DNA of 64,000 bases from Oceanisphaera pacifica (GCF_017498065.1 NZ_JAGDFX010000009.1:62001-126000), one strand, 5' to 3'; shown: positions 46,539 to 56,533, counted from the first letter of the stretch. The notes: a model not told the origin generated them from the sequence alone. A program made the numbers and translations.

Positions 46539-47831
46539 ATGACGAAAATTATTGTAGTCGGTGGTGGTGCGGGTGGTCTTGAATTGGTCACCAAATTAGG
46601 GCGAAAGCTGGGTCGTAAAGGTAAAGCTGAGGTGATGCTGGTTGATAGAAACCGTACCCATTTATGGAAGCCTCTTTTGCATGAAGTGGCAGCTGGCGCC
46701 ATGGATGCGGGTATTGATGCCCTAAGCTATCGCTCTCATGCGCATAACCACGGCTTTAGTTTTCATTTAGGATCATTAAGCAATATCGATCGCGATAATA
46801 AAACCATTACCCTAGGCGCCATGTTAGATGAAGGCGGCCAGCCGATGTTGTCGGAGCGCACATTAGAGTACGATATTTTAGTGTTGGCCATTGGCTCTGT
46901 GTCTAATGATTTTGGCACTAAAGGGGTAAGTGAGCACTGTATTTTCTTAGACAGACCCCAACAAGCTGAGCATTTTCACGATCAACTGATGAACCGCTTT
47001 ATGCAATATGGCGAGGGGGAGTTATCAGACGATAAAGTGGATATTGCCATTGTGGGCGGCGGTGCCACGGGTGTGGAATTATCTGCCGAGCTTTATAATG
47101 CCGTTGAGCACTTAGGAGCCTATGGCTTTAAAAATTTAAGCCCAGATTGTTTGCGTCTCACCTTAGTGGAAGCCGGACCGCGTATTCTGCCCGCGTTACC
47201 CGATCGCATTGCCGGTATGGCACAAAAAGAGCTGCGTGATTTAGGGGTGGATGTACGCACCAATACCATGGTGGTAGAAGCCACTAAAAAAGGACTGATC
47301 ACCAAAAATGGCGATCTCGTGCCTGCTACATTAATGGTATGGGCGGCCGGTATAAAGGCACCCGATTTTTTAAAAGACATTGCTGGGCTTGAGACGAATC
47401 GTAATAATCAGCTTAGCGTTAAGCCTACCTTACAAACCAGCCGCGATGAGCATATTTATGTGATAGGGGATTGTGCGCACTGTCTGCAAGACAATGGCAA
47501 ACCGGTGCCGCCTCGGGCGCAGTCGGCTCATCAAATGGCTAATACCACCTATATAAATATTCGCGCGCAGCTAAACAATAAACCGCTAAAGCCTTATGTT
47601 TATAAAGATCATGGCTCCTTGGTTAATCTGAGTCGCTACACCACAGTGGGCTCATTAATGGGTAACTTAATGCGCGGCAGTATGATGGTTGAGGGGCTAT
47701 TTGCACGCACCGTTTATGTGTCTTTATATCGCATGCACCAGGTGGCATTACACGGCTACATTCGTACCGGCCTCATGATGCTAGTCGGGCGCATTAACCG
47801 CTTATTACACCCCAAGCTGAAGTTACATTAA
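46539..47831 (+). CDS. ndh: Type II NADH dehydrogenase
   Basis: This is a peripheral-membrane flavoprotein that passes electrons from NADH to quinone without pumping. The FAD-binding Rossmann motif is at the N-terminus ([16 protein letters not shown]), the NADH-binding one is [15 protein letters not shown], and the FAD C-motif is [10 protein letters not shown]. The C-terminal amphipathic region (YGHTRTGLMML-like: [22 protein letters not shown]) should bind the membrane. The 430-residue length is typical. It ends the hinT-to-ndh segment conserved with E. coli (ycfP is absent). Confidence 0.96.
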   Translation: MTKIIVVGGGAGGLELVTKLGRKLGRKGKAEVMLVDRNRTHLWKPLLHEVAAGAMDAGIDALSYRSHAHNHGFSFHLGSLSNIDRDNKTITLGAMLDEGGQPMLSERTLEYDILVLAIGSVSNDFGTKGVSEHCIFLDRPQQAEHFHDQLMNRFMQYGEGELSDDKVDIAIVGGGATGVELSAELYNAVEHLGAYGFKNLSPDCLRLTLVEAGPRILPALPDRIAGMAQKELRDLGVDVRTNTMVVEATKKGLITKNGDLVPATLMVWAAGIKAPDFLKDIAGLETNRNNQLSVKPTLQTSRDEHIYVIGDCAHCLQDNGKPVPPRAQSAHQMANTTYINIRAQLNNKPLKPYVYKDHGSLVNLSRYTTVGSLMGNLMRGSMMVEGLFARTVYVSLYRMHQVALHGYIRTGLMMLVGRINRLLHPKLKLH

Positions 47832-47835
47832 AAGC

Positions 47836-47932
47836 GCAGTGACTGGTGATTAGTGATTGGTGACTTGTGATTAGTGATTAGTGATTAGTGATTAGAAGTT
47901 CTAGTCCCTGCTCCCCAATCCCTAGTCCCATT
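47836..47932. repeat. GTGATTA heptamer array and inverse
   Basis: Seven consecutive 7-nt units close to GTGATTA (47847-47895), followed by 'agtccctgctccccaatccc', which is the CCCTAAT-type partner array seen at 40890, 43460 and 60540. A simple-sequence array with strict 7-nt period. Confidence 0.8.
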
Positions 47933-47947
47933 ACTTTAAGCTCGGCG

Positions 47948-48199
47948 CTATTTTTTATCATTCTCGCGGGTCATAAATACAAAGGTAAGGTACATTTTTG
48001 TGGGCAGTGACATGGCCATGCCTACTGCAATGCAGCCGGCGCTGAGTAAAATGCCTGTTACTCCCATCTCTTGAATATCTTCATTAAAGCTCAAGTAGGC
48101 GCCGAGTAAAATAAGCGAAAACCCGATTGTCATCAGAATTTTAAGTAACCGAAGCAGCTTTTTATTGGTCACTTTTTTCTCCCAAGCTTGAATGCTCAT
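47948..48199 (-). CDS. Small membrane protein, function unknown
   Basis: An 83-residue protein with a basic N-terminus (WEKKVTNKKLLRLLK) and two predicted membrane helices (about 19-37 and 45-66), ending in a charged tail. No family is recognised. There is no clear ribosome site, and it is third in a minus-strand run behind the frameshifted GNAT gene and another small membrane protein. Could be a small integral-membrane accessory or a non-functional remnant. Confidence 0.55.
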   Translation of the reverse strand: MSIQAWEKKVTNKKLLRLLKILMTIGFSLILLGAYLSFNEDIQEMGVTGILLSAGCIAVGMAMSLPTKMYLTFVFMTRENDKK

Positions 48200-48283
48200 T
48201 TAAGAGTAGAGTATTTAGCTTAAGGGGGCTTGATCTATGTCAGCTGCGCTTGCTTTATTTAGGCTGGTCTAGGCTGCGGTGAT

Positions 48284-48493
48284 TTACCTTAAAGGAAGCT
48301 GGTTCCACAATATAAAGACTCCCACGGCTATGTAAAACAGCACAAACAAGCCAAATAATAGCGGCTGCTGCTGTTTACGATAATAATTATTTTTAAAGCC
48401 TCGGCTACCAGCCAGTACTTTGCCGGTAAAGAGCCCGTGAAGGCCAACGCTGATAAACAGTAAACTGAGTAACACCAGTAACGAATTTGGCAT
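48284..48493 (-). CDS. Small membrane protein, function unknown
   Basis: A 69-residue protein with two hydrophobic stretches (about 3-24 and 45-63) separated by a basic loop (RGFKNNYYRKQQQP). The ATG is one base from the stop of the GNAT remnant, which suggests translational coupling to it in the ancestral state. No family is recognised. Confidence 0.6.
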   Translation of the reverse strand: MPNSLLVLLSLLFISVGLHGLFTGKVLAGSRGFKNNYYRKQQQPLLFGLFVLFYIAVGVFILWNQLPLR

Positions 48494-48494
48494 C

Positions 48495-48909
48495 TTAGCT
48501 TTCTTTTAATAAACGGGACATTTTGACATAAGCTTGCTCGCTTTTATAAAAGCGCTCTCCTTCAACCTGCATACCAAAGCGTTGATAAAAGCCGATGGTT
48601 TCTTCGCGCGCATCACACCAAAAATAATGCACTTGCGGCTGGCGCTGTAAATATTTAAAGATGGCGTTGAGTACGGCACTGCCTATCCCTTGCCCTTGAA
48701 ACTCTTCTAAGGTGGCATATTTGCGTAGTCGAGCGCTGGGCCCGTCAATAAACACCGATGCAACACACTAATTTATCATCGACAAAAGCGCCAAAATGCA
48801 CGCCAAGCTCGTCGTGCTCAACTTGGCTAAAAGCCGGCGGTTTACTGGGCCACAACACCTGATGACGCACCGCTATCGTTTGTTGCCAGTTAATGCTGCG
48901 AATATCCAT
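48495..48909 (-). pseudogene. GNAT-family N-acetyltransferase, frameshifted
   Basis: Two reading frames together make one GNAT protein. The N-terminal part starts at ATG 48909 (GAGGA 7 nt upstream), reads MDIRSINWQQTIAVRHQVLW and so on to DDKLVC, and hits TGA at 48745-48747. The C-terminal part in another frame (to 48495) carries ASVFIDGPSARLRKYAT, the acetyl-CoA loop EFQGQGIGSAVL and FYQRFGMQVEGERF. The switch falls at a GTGTGT tract (48763-48768). One GT unit more there would restore a continuous protein of about 137 residues, so a two-base slip is the simplest cause. Phase variation or a sequencing error are alternatives. Confidence 0.8.
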
Positions 48910-48939
48910 ATTTTCCTCATTCCGTTAAAGCCCTAGTTT

Positions 48940-49400
48940 AACAGACAGTAATAAGCTTGAAGCTAGAAGCCGGAAGTAAAAACAAAAATGCCGCAGTGTT
49001 TTTGCTTAGCTTAGCGCTTCCAGCTCTCAGCTTCCGGCTTTCTCTACGCTTTACGCTGAGCGCGGTACGACCAAACCGTTTTATCTTTAACGTACGGCAG
49101 TCAGCGTTAGACGTAGCTTGTTTTGCTCTGATGTGTTGTAGGGTCGATTTCAATCGACCAAAACGATAGTGCAGCCGAAAGAGGTCGAATAAATTCGACC
49201 CTACAGTTTAGACATCCGATGGAGCAGACAGCTAGGCGCTGCACACACCTGTAGGCACTGCTTTAGCTGTGCGGTGTTTGGGGTTAATTACGTGCAAGGG
49301 ATGGCGCAGCGCACCATTTCGCGGCTAAAGCACGCGACTACATTCGAGCTTTCTTTAACTGACAGCTGATAGCTTACGGCTGACAGCTCCCCGAAGGGGA
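48940..49400. repeat. Repeat block upstream of ccmA
   Basis: No gene. B element about 48943-49048, C segment 49049-49115, then a D-like variant (49137-49206) bounded by GTAGGG and CCCTACA but with a different middle ('ccaaaacgatagtgcagcc'). The whole 48943-49206 stretch reappears inverted at about 60838-61075. A segment with inverted ends follows (49250-49345, 'gtaggcactgctttagctg' against 'cgcggctaaagcacgcgac'), then an AGCT-heptad array (49351-49400). The last ~80 bp before ccmA are unique. Confidence 0.82.
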
Positions 49401-49478
49401 GGGCTGTTTTAAGTTCTGCACTATCTTGTGTGCTGTGCTAAACTGGCGGCCATTTTTTAATGGTCTACGTTGTCGATT

Positions 49479-50111
49479 ATGTTAGAAGCCAGACTCTTAA
49501 CTTGTGTCCGAGAAGAGCACACCTTATTTAGCGAGTTATCGCTAAAAGTGATGCCCGGTGACTTGGTGCAGGTGGCCGGCCCTAATGGGGTGGGCAAAAC
49601 CAGTTTATTGCGCTTGCTGGCCGGCTTATCTCGCCCTTATGGTGGCGATATTTGCTGGCAGGGCGAAAACATAGAAAACCATCGTGACGAATACCATCAA
49701 GATTTACTTTATTTGGGCCATCAGGCTGGCATTAAGCACGAGTTAACCGCACTGGAAAACCTGGCCTTTTTTCGCCGTATGCATCATGCCCAAAGCCAAG
49801 CTAATTTATGGGATGTATTAGCGCAAGTCGGCTTAGCTGGGCTAGAAGACCAAGTGGCCGGCCAATTATCTGCCGGGCAAAAGCGCCGTGTCGCCTTAGC
49901 GCGCTTGTGGCTGGGGGGCCCTAAACTGTGGATTTTAGATGAGCCCTTTACTGCCATAGATAAAAATGGCGTTAAAGTATTAGAGCAATTATTGCTTGAT
50001 CATACCGCCGCCGGCGGCATGGTGCTGATCACCACTCACCAAGATTTATCGTTAAGTGCCAGCCGTGCACGCACCTTAATGCTAACCCCGTATCAAGAGG
50101 AGCTGACATGA
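49479..50111 (+). CDS. ccmA: Heme exporter ATPase CcmA
   Basis: This is the ATP-binding subunit of the CcmAB(CD) complex of cytochrome c maturation System I, which drives release of heme-loaded CcmE. Walker A is GPNGVGKTSLLRLL, the signature is QLSAGQKRRVALARL and Walker B is LWILDEPFTAID. Starting at ATG 49479 gives MLEARLLTC and 210 residues, matching the family start; a TTG at 49470 is possible. It overlaps ccmB by four bases and opens a ccmABCDEFGHI operon. Confidence 0.95.
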   Translation: MLEARLLTCVREEHTLFSELSLKVMPGDLVQVAGPNGVGKTSLLRLLAGLSRPYGGDICWQGENIENHRDEYHQDLLYLGHQAGIKHELTALENLAFFRRMHHAQSQANLWDVLAQVGLAGLEDQVAGQLSAGQKRRVALARLWLGGPKLWILDEPFTAIDKNGVKVLEQLLLDHTAAGGMVLITTHQDLSLSASRARTLMLTPYQEELT

Positions 50112-50776
50112 AGTCGATGTTTAGCGGCGTGTTACGCCGCGAGCTAGTGTCAGCTTTGCGCCGGCGTGGGGATATTTTAAACCCCTTGTGGTTTTTTATT
50201 ATTGTGATCACCTTGTTTCCGTTAGGCATAGGGCCCGATCCGGGTCAGCTGGCACGTATTGCGCCGGGCATAGTATGGGTGGCGGCCTTGTTGTCGTCTT
50301 TATTAGCCCTAGAGCGGTTGTTTCGCGATGACTTTATTGACGGTACCTTAGAGCAATTAATGCTAATGCCGTGCCCACTTGGGGTATTAGTGCTAGCCAA
50401 AGTGTTGGCGCATTGGTTGCTAACCGGCTTGCCTTTGTTATTGCTGTCGCCTTTGGTGGCAGTGTTACTTAGCCTCGACATGGTGGGCTTTAAAGCGGTA
50501 TTTTGGACCTTATTATTGGGTACCCCTATTTTAAGCCTGTTAGGGGCCATTGGGGTCGCGCTTACGGTGGGCATAGGTAAGGGGGGCGTGTTATTGAGCT
50601 TATTAACCTTGCCGCTGTATATTCCGGTACTGATATTTGCGACCTCAGCAATAGATGCAGCTACTTTAGGTGTGGCTTATAATGGGCAGCTGGCGATATT
50701 AGCGGCCATGTTAGTCGGCAGTATTACCTTGGCGCCGTTTGCGATCGCATCTGCATTGCGAGTAAGTGTTAACTAA
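50108..50776 (+). CDS. ccmB: Heme exporter membrane protein CcmB
   Basis: This is the membrane partner of CcmA, with 222 residues and six predicted helices. The family signature around ALERLFRDDFIDGTLEQLML (about 66-85) is present. The stop is followed by a 100-bp gap before ccmC, the only sizeable gap in the operon, so a secondary promoter there is possible. Confidence 0.95.
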   Translation: MKSMFSGVLRRELVSALRRRGDILNPLWFFIIVITLFPLGIGPDPGQLARIAPGIVWVAALLSSLLALERLFRDDFIDGTLEQLMLMPCPLGVLVLAKVLAHWLLTGLPLLLLSPLVAVLLSLDMVGFKAVFWTLLLGTPILSLLGAIGVALTVGIGKGGVLLSLLTLPLYIPVLIFATSAIDAATLGVAYNGQLAILAAMLVGSITLAPFAIASALRVSVN

Positions 50777-50876
50777 CTCATAACTGATTGTTATAAGCGC
50801 TTTTTTTAAGTTATCTTAAGCAGGTTACATTCGGTTGTATCAATAATATTACATATAAAAAAGGTCTGTGAGCAAC

Positions 50877-51623
50877 ATGTGGAAATGGTTACATCCTTAC
50901 GCTAAGCCCGAGCAAGCCTATCGATTGGCGGGCCTTTGGCTACCTTGGTTTGCCGTATTTAGTGTGGTGTCATTTGCAATTGGGTTGGTGTGGGGCTTGG
51001 CATTTACTCCCGCCGACTACCAGCAGGGTGATGCCTTTCGGATTATTTATATTCATGTGCCGGCGGCTATTTTGTCGATGGGGGCCTATTCCTCGATGGC
51101 GGTGGCGGCTTTTATTGGTTTAGTGTGGCAAATTAAAACCTCCGATATGGCGGTGGCAGCCATTGCCCCTGTGGGAGCGGTATTTACTGCAATTGCACTT
51201 TTTACCGGTGCCGCTTGGGGTAAACCTATGTGGGGCGCTTGGTGGGTGTGGGATGCGCGTTTAACCTCTGAGCTGATTTTATTGTTTTTATATTTAGGCG
51301 TGATTGCCTTATACAATGCGATTTCCGATAAAGTGTTAGCTGGGCGCGCGGCCGGTATTTTGGCCTTAGTAGGGGTGATAAACCTGCCGATTATTCACTA
51401 CTCGGTGGAGTGGTGGAATACCTTGCACCAAGGTGCCAGTATTACTAAATTTGACCGACCTTCCATTTCTAATGAAATGCTCTGGCCCTTGTTGCTAATG
51501 ATAGTGGCCTTTAGCTGCTTCTTGGGTGCGGTGACCTTAATGCGATTGCGTAATGAGTTAATTCGACGTGAATCTCATCGTCCTTGGGTGCTTACACTGG
51601 CGGAGAAACAAGATGAAGTTTGA
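50877..51623 (+). CDS. ccmC: Heme exporter protein CcmC
   Basis: This is a six-helix heme-handling protein that loads heme onto CcmE. The tryptophan-rich WWD motif is WGKPMWGAWWVWDARLTSEL, with flanking His ligands in YIHVPAA and INLPIIHYSVEWWNTLHQG. The start is taken as ATG 50877 (MWKWLHPY), as in E. coli; GTG 50868 is in frame and would add three residues. It overlaps ccmD by 11 bases. Confidence 0.95.
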   Translation: MWKWLHPYAKPEQAYRLAGLWLPWFAVFSVVSFAIGLVWGLAFTPADYQQGDAFRIIYIHVPAAILSMGAYSSMAVAAFIGLVWQIKTSDMAVAAIAPVGAVFTAIALFTGAAWGKPMWGAWWVWDARLTSELILLFLYLGVIALYNAISDKVLAGRAAGILALVGVINLPIIHYSVEWWNTLHQGASITKFDRPSISNEMLWPLLLMIVAFSCFLGAVTLMRLRNELIRRESHRPWVLTLAEKQDEV

Positions 51624-51819
51624 TACTTGGTCGGCATTTTGGGCCATGGGAGGTTATGGCTTTTATGTTTGGTTGTCTTTTGGTTTTACCTTAGTGGCCA
51701 TGTTGGGCATTGTGGTGACCACCATAAGAACTAAAAAAAGCTTATTACGAGCCGTCACACAAAAACAGGCTCGCGCACAACGCCGTAAGGCGGCTCAGAA
51801 GTTGGAGAACACGCTATGA
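51613..51819 (+). CDS. ccmD: Heme exporter protein CcmD
   Basis: This is a small one-helix protein (68 residues) that stabilises the CcmABC-CcmE complex. ATG 51613 gives [20 protein letters not shown], the typical family start; the longer frame inside ccmC is not used. One helix (about 17-38) is followed by a basic cytoplasmic tail. It overlaps both neighbours. Confidence 0.93.
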   Translation: MKFDTWSAFWAMGGYGFYVWLSFGFTLVAMLGIVVTTIRTKKSLLRAVTQKQARAQRRKAAQKLENTL

Positions 51820-52310
51820 ACCCGAGACGTAAAAAACGCATGGCCGTATTGTTGGTGGTCGTACTGGGCTTATCAGTAATGACCGGCTTAGTCTTATATG
51901 GCTTGCAGCAAAACATTGACCTATTTTATACCCCGACCGAATTAGTAGAGGGCAAGGGCGATGATAAAATTAAGCCCCAAGTGGGTGAGCGCTTACGTAT
52001 TGGCGGCATGGTGGTGCCAGGCTCGGTGAGTCGCGATCAAGAGAGTTTATTAGTCAGCTTTGGCTTAGTGGATGCTGGCGGTGAAGAAGTCACAGTGGTC
52101 TTTGAAGGTATTTTGCCCGACCTGTTTCGTGAGGGGCAGGGTATAGTAGCACAAGGTCATTTAGAGGATGCCCGCACCATTACTGCCTTTGAAGTATTAG
52201 CCAAGCACGATGAAGAATACATGCCACCGGAAGTGGCAGAAGCGCTCAAGGGAATCGAGCATGTAAAACCCGAATACACCCCTGAGCAGCTTGAAGGAAG
52301 CCGGTCATGA
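51816..52310 (+). CDS. ccmE: Periplasmic heme chaperone CcmE
   Basis: This membrane-anchored OB-fold chaperone binds heme covalently and hands it to CcmF. The anchor helix is about residues 9-29. The heme-binding His is H131 in [13 protein letters not shown], with Tyr135 nearby, matching H130/Y134 of E. coli. The 164-residue length is normal. Start and stop overlap ccmD and ccmF by four bases each. Confidence 0.96.
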   Translation: MNPRRKKRMAVLLVVVLGLSVMTGLVLYGLQQNIDLFYTPTELVEGKGDDKIKPQVGERLRIGGMVVPGSVSRDQESLLVSFGLVDAGGEEVTVVFEGILPDLFREGQGIVAQGHLEDARTITAFEVLAKHDEEYMPPEVAEALKGIEHVKPEYTPEQLEGSRS

Positions 52311-54301
52311 ATCCAGTTGTCGATTCGGTTAGCCAAACCCTTGGTATTATCCCGGAAATTGGTCAATTTAGTCTTATTCTGGCCCTCGCGGCCAGTTTAA
52401 TTCTAAGTATTTATCCCCTATTAGGAGCGTCTCGTGGTAACACCGGCATGATGTTGCTGGCGCGCCCCTTAGCCTATGCCATGTTTGGCTTTTTAGTAGT
52501 GTCATTTGCCTGTTTAACTTGGGCTTTTATTGATCACGACTTTACCGTCTTGTATGTGGCGTCTAACTCCAACAGCCTATTGCCGCTAGAATATCGCATC
52601 TCTGCGGTGTGGGGGGCGCATGAAGGCTCTTTGTTGCTGTGGGTATTAATTTTAGCCGGTTGGGCCGCTGCGGTGGCACGTTTTAGCCGTGCTTTACCGC
52701 TCGATGCCGTGGCGCGCGTGCTCAGTGTAATGGGCATGATTGGCGTGGGCTTTTTGCTGTTTGTGATTGTCACCTCTAATCCGTTTGAACGTACTTTGCC
52801 TTTTTTTCCGGTCGATGGCCGTGACCTTAACCCTATGCTGCAAGATCCTGGGCTGATTTTTCACCCACCTATGTTGTATATGGGTTATGTGGGTTTGTCG
52901 GTGGCGTTTGCCTTTGCTATTGCCTCGTTAATGACCGGCAAGTTAGACGCGGCTTGGGCACGTTGGTCGCGCCCTTGGACCATGGCGGCGTGGATATTTT
53001 TGACGGTGGGCATTGCCTTAGGCTCTTGGTGGGCTTATTACGAGCTTGGCTGGGGCGGCTGGTGGTTTTGGGATCCAGTAGAAAACGCTTCCTTTATGCC
53101 TTGGCTGGCGGCCACCGCTTTAATTCACTCGTTGGCGGTAACCGAAAAACGCTCCACCTTTAAAGCTTGGACCGTACTGCTGGCTATTTTGGCCTTCTCA
53201 CTTAGCCTATTGGGGACCTTTTTGGTGCGCTCTGGGGTCTTGGTGTCGGTGCATGCCTTTGCCTCTGATCCGACCCGGGGCTTGTTTATCTTAATCTTCT
53301 TTATGTTGGTGGTGGGCTCGTCTTTACTCTTGTATGCCATTAAAGGCGCTGAAGTAAAAAGCCACGGTAAACATGAGCTGGCCAGTCGAGAAAGCTTATT
53401 GTTGGGGAACAACATTATGCTAATGGCCGGGTTAGTGGTGGTGCTAGTGGGCACTATTTTACCCCTAGTACATAAAGAGCTGGGCCTTGGCAGTATTTCG
53501 ATAGGGGCGCCTTTCTTTAATAGCTTATATGCGTGGATGATTATTCCGCTGGCCTTGTTGATGGGGGCGGGGCCCTTGTTTCGCTGGCGCCGTCAGAAAA
53601 TGAAAGAGGTTAACGGTAAACTGTTGTTTGCACTGATTGCCAGTGCCGCCATTGGCGCCTTTTTACCTTGGTATTTTGCCGATAATTTTGAAGTGTGGGC
53701 AGCCGTTGGCTTGGGGCTAGGCGCCTTTATAACCCTTACCAGCTTGCAAGAAACTTGGGTGCGTGCCACCCACAGGCATAGCTTTGGTAAAGGGGTGTTA
53801 AAACTGGGCAACAGCCACTGGGCCATGTTTTTAGGCCACATTGGTATGGCGGTGACCATTATTGGTATTAGCTGCACCCAGCTTTATAGCATAGAAAGAG
53901 ACGTGCGCATGGCCGCCGGCGATAGTGTGACCTTCTCAGGTTATACCTTTACCTTTGAAGGCACCAAGCGTGCCGACGGGCCTAACTATGAAGGCTTTAA
54001 AGGGGTGATTGCGGTTAGTAAAGACGGCAAAGCCCTGCCGAAGTTAAAGGCCGAGAAACGTCTTTATATTGTGCAGCGTATGCCGATGACAGAAGCCGCC
54101 ATTAGTGCCGGTTTTACCCGAGACTTATATGCCGCCTTAGGTGAGCAGCTGAACGACGGCGCTTGGGCTATTCGTTTGTATTATAAGCCTTTTATTCGCT
54201 GGATTTGGTTTGGCGCCTTATTTATGGCCATTGGCGGTGTGATTGCCATTGTGGATAAGCGCTACCGTTTTGGTAGTAAAAAAGTGCAGGAGGCGGCATG
54301 A
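52307..54301 (+). CDS. ccmF: Heme lyase subunit CcmF
   Basis: This is the large membrane subunit of the cytochrome c heme lyase (664 residues, about 15 helices). The WWD domain is [19 protein letters not shown], and [12 protein letters not shown] and the [17 protein letters not shown] block with conserved His are present. The C-terminal periplasmic segment ends with a helix. It is coupled to ccmE and ccmG by overlapping ends. Confidence 0.96.
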   Translation: MNPVVDSVSQTLGIIPEIGQFSLILALAASLILSIYPLLGASRGNTGMMLLARPLAYAMFGFLVVSFACLTWAFIDHDFTVLYVASNSNSLLPLEYRISAVWGAHEGSLLLWVLILAGWAAAVARFSRALPLDAVARVLSVMGMIGVGFLLFVIVTSNPFERTLPFFPVDGRDLNPMLQDPGLIFHPPMLYMGYVGLSVAFAFAIASLMTGKLDAAWARWSRPWTMAAWIFLTVGIALGSWWAYYELGWGGWWFWDPVENASFMPWLAATALIHSLAVTEKRSTFKAWTVLLAILAFSLSLLGTFLVRSGVLVSVHAFASDPTRGLFILIFFMLVVGSSLLLYAIKGAEVKSHGKHELASRESLLLGNNIMLMAGLVVVLVGTILPLVHKELGLGSISIGAPFFNSLYAWMIIPLALLMGAGPLFRWRRQKMKEVNGKLLFALIASAAIGAFLPWYFADNFEVWAAVGLGLGAFITLTSLQETWVRATHRHSFGKGVLKLGNSHWAMFLGHIGMAVTIIGISCTQLYSIERDVRMAAGDSVTFSGYTFTFEGTKRADGPNYEGFKGVIAVSKDGKALPKLKAEKRLYIVQRMPMTEAAISAGFTRDLYAALGEQLNDGAWAIRLYYKPFIRWIWFGALFMAIGGVIAIVDKRYRFGSKKVQEAA

Positions 54302-54831
54302 ATCGTCGAATGTTAATTTTGTTTATACCTCTGACCATATTTTTGCTGGGATGTATTTTTTTGTATCGGGGCTTGTTCTCCGATCCCAGCAAATTAGAGT
54401 CGGTGCTTATTGAGCAACCTGTGCCTGAATTTGCGCTAACGTCCTTGCAAAACCCTGATCAAACCTTTAGCCGCAGCATTTTTACCGGTCAGCCCATGTT
54501 GCTTAATGTGTGGGCCACCTGGTGCCCGACCTGTTATGCCGAGCATGAGTATCTGAATGAGCTTAAAGCGCGTGAAGGTATTTATATTGTGGGCATGAAC
54601 TATAAAGACGAGCGCACTAAAGCATTGCGTTGGTTAAAAAATTTAGGCAACCCTTACGCTATCGATCTTTACGATCCCGACGGAATGTTGGGCTTAGACT
54701 TAGGGGTTTATGGGGCACCTGAAACCTTTTTAATCGACAGCCAAGGTATTATTCGTTATCGCCATGTGGGTGATGTGAACGATCAGGTATGGCAGCAAAC
54801 CTTAAAGCCTATCTTTGAGCAAATGGAGTAA
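54298..54831 (+). CDS. ccmG: Thiol:disulfide interchange protein CcmG (DsbE)
   Basis: This membrane-anchored periplasmic thioredoxin-like protein keeps apocytochrome c CXXCH cysteines reduced. The N-terminal anchor is at 5-25. The redox motif WCPTC has Cys76 and Cys79, and the cis-Pro loop is VYGAPETFLIDSQG. The 177-residue length is normal. It sits between ccmF and ccmH as in E. coli. Confidence 0.95.
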   Translation: MNRRMLILFIPLTIFLLGCIFLYRGLFSDPSKLESVLIEQPVPEFALTSLQNPDQTFSRSIFTGQPMLLNVWATWCPTCYAEHEYLNELKAREGIYIVGMNYKDERTKALRWLKNLGNPYAIDLYDPDGMLGLDLGVYGAPETFLIDSQGIIRYRHVGDVNDQVWQQTLKPIFEQME

Positions 54832-54834
54832 CGG

Positions 54835-55305
54835 ATGCGTATATGCTCGATATTAGTATTGCTAGCCGGCTTGTGGTTAACCCCGTCGGCCATGGCGGCC
54901 ATTGATGTTTATGAGTTTGACTCGCCTAAGCAAGAAGAGGTGTTTCACGAGTTAACCCGTGAGCTGCGCTGCCCTAAGTGTCAAAACCAAGACATTGGTG
55001 ACTCCGATGCCGAATTGGCGAAAGACTTGCGCGATAAAACCTATGTGATGTTGCAAGAGGGCAAGAGTAAAGACGACGTAGTGGAGTACATGGTGGCTCG
55101 CTATGGCAACTTTATTTTGTATAAGCCACCTGTAATGGCCTCTACCCTGATTTTATGGGTAAGCCCTGTGATTGTCATCGTGCTGGGATTGCTGATGGTG
55201 TTTGCTCGGGCGCGCAAAAAAACGCGCGACAATGCTGATAGTGACTTGAGCGCTGAAGAGAAAGAGCGCCTAGCCAATCTGCTGAACAAAGACAAAGAGA
55301 ATTAA
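54835..55305 (+). CDS. ccmH: Cytochrome c maturation protein CcmH
   Basis: This thiol-reductase subunit acts with CcmG and CcmF/CcmI. It has a signal peptide (1-21, ending SAMAA), the redox motif LRCPKCQNQDIGDSDA with Cys46 and Cys49, and one C-terminal helix (about 100-120). At 156 residues it is the short form; the TPR part found fused in E. coli CcmH is here the separate ccmI gene, starting one base after the stop. Confidence 0.95.
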   Translation: MRICSILVLLAGLWLTPSAMAAIDVYEFDSPKQEEVFHELTRELRCPKCQNQDIGDSDAELAKDLRDKTYVMLQEGKSKDDVVEYMVARYGNFILYKPPVMASTLILWVSPVIVIVLGLLMVFARARKKTRDNADSDLSAEEKERLANLLNKDKEN

Positions 55306-55306
55306 T

Positions 55307-56533
55307 ATGCTGTTATTTTGGATTGTGAGCGCGCTGCTGACGCTGGTGTTGGCCTTAGTGATTATCTTACCTCTTACCCGAGGCCGTGCAGAGTCAATTA
55401 ATAGCCGTAACCAGCTAAACACAGAGTTATATAAGCAACGTTTACAAGAATTAGAGCAAGACCGTGAACAGGGCTTGTTAGAAGAGAGCGAAGAAGCCAC
55501 TCAAGAGCTACAAAAAAGTCTGTTAGATGATGTGGTTAGTGAACGTCCTCAGCAATATCGCTCTGGCGTATGGCTGTGGTTACCTGCGGTGCTTATTGTG
55601 ATTGCAGTGTCCGTGGTCGGTTATTGGCAGATGGGGGCCTACAGCAAGGTAGAGCAGTGGCAAGACAACACAGGGCGCTTAAGTGAGCTGACTCGTCAGG
55701 TGTTGTTAGAGCCAGACGGTGATATTACCGAGCAAGATATGCTGGATTTAATTCAGGGGCTGCGCACCAAGCTTTATACCGATGGCGATGATTTTCGTGG
55801 TTGGTTATTACTGGGGCGCTTAACTCTGGAAATGCGCGATGGTGAAACCGCACGCGATGCGCTTGATAAAGCGATGCAGCTTGCTACACAGCCAGAGCAG
55901 TCTTATATGGTGATGGTGCCGTATGCCGAAGCCTTAGCCATTACTGGGGAAGCGCTGCGTGCTGAAAATATCATTAAGCAGGTATTGGCCGAAGATCCGA
56001 ATAATTTAGAGGCCTGGTCGGTGTTTGCCTTTATGGCGATGCAGCAAGATAACTTAACGGCGGCCATTGCTCGCTGGCAAGAAATTTTACAGCGTATGTC
56101 GCCCAGTAACCCACGCTACACTATGGTTGAGCGCTCAGTGGCCTTTGCCGAGCAGCGCTTAGCAGAAGAAGATCATGTGCCTGTTACAGGCCCGCGCTAT
56201 GAAGTGGAAGTGAACACCAGCAGTAATACCCCTTATCATCCCGGGGCTGTGTTGTTTGTTTATGCCATGGACGGTGAAACCGGTGGCTCAGCAGCGCCTT
56301 TAGTGGCACAGCGTATAGAAAACCCAGGTTTTCCGCTGACCGTGACCTTAACCAATGCCGATGCGATGCGCCCCGATAATAATATGAATGGCCATTCATC
56401 TGTAGTAATTAAAGCACGCTTGGCCCCCAGCGGTAATGTGGCAGACACCACAGGCGCCTGGGAGGGTAGCAGTAGGGTGTTAAGCACAGAGCAAGATAAA
56501 CAACTGTCTATTGTGATTGATACCGAACTGTAA
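55307..56533 (+). CDS. ccmI: Cytochrome c maturation protein CcmI (TPR)
   Basis: This is an apocytochrome-c-binding subunit of the heme lyase. It has two membrane helices (1-22 and about 88-108), a cytoplasmic helical loop between them (Glu/Gln-rich, with KQRLQELEQDREQGLL), TPR repeats (about 130-290) and a C-terminal periplasmic beta-domain (about 300-408). It is the last ccm gene; a terminator hairpin follows. Confidence 0.93.
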   Translation: MLLFWIVSALLTLVLALVIILPLTRGRAESINSRNQLNTELYKQRLQELEQDREQGLLEESEEATQELQKSLLDDVVSERPQQYRSGVWLWLPAVLIVIAVSVVGYWQMGAYSKVEQWQDNTGRLSELTRQVLLEPDGDITEQDMLDLIQGLRTKLYTDGDDFRGWLLLGRLTLEMRDGETARDALDKAMQLATQPEQSYMVMVPYAEALAITGEALRAENIIKQVLAEDPNNLEAWSVFAFMAMQQDNLTAAIARWQEILQRMSPSNPRYTMVERSVAFAEQRLAEEDHVPVTGPRYEVEVNTSSNTPYHPGAVLFVYAMDGETGGSAAPLVAQRIENPGFPLTVTLTNADAMRPDNNMNGHSSVVIKARLAPSGNVADTTGAWEGSSRVLSTEQDKQLSIVIDTEL

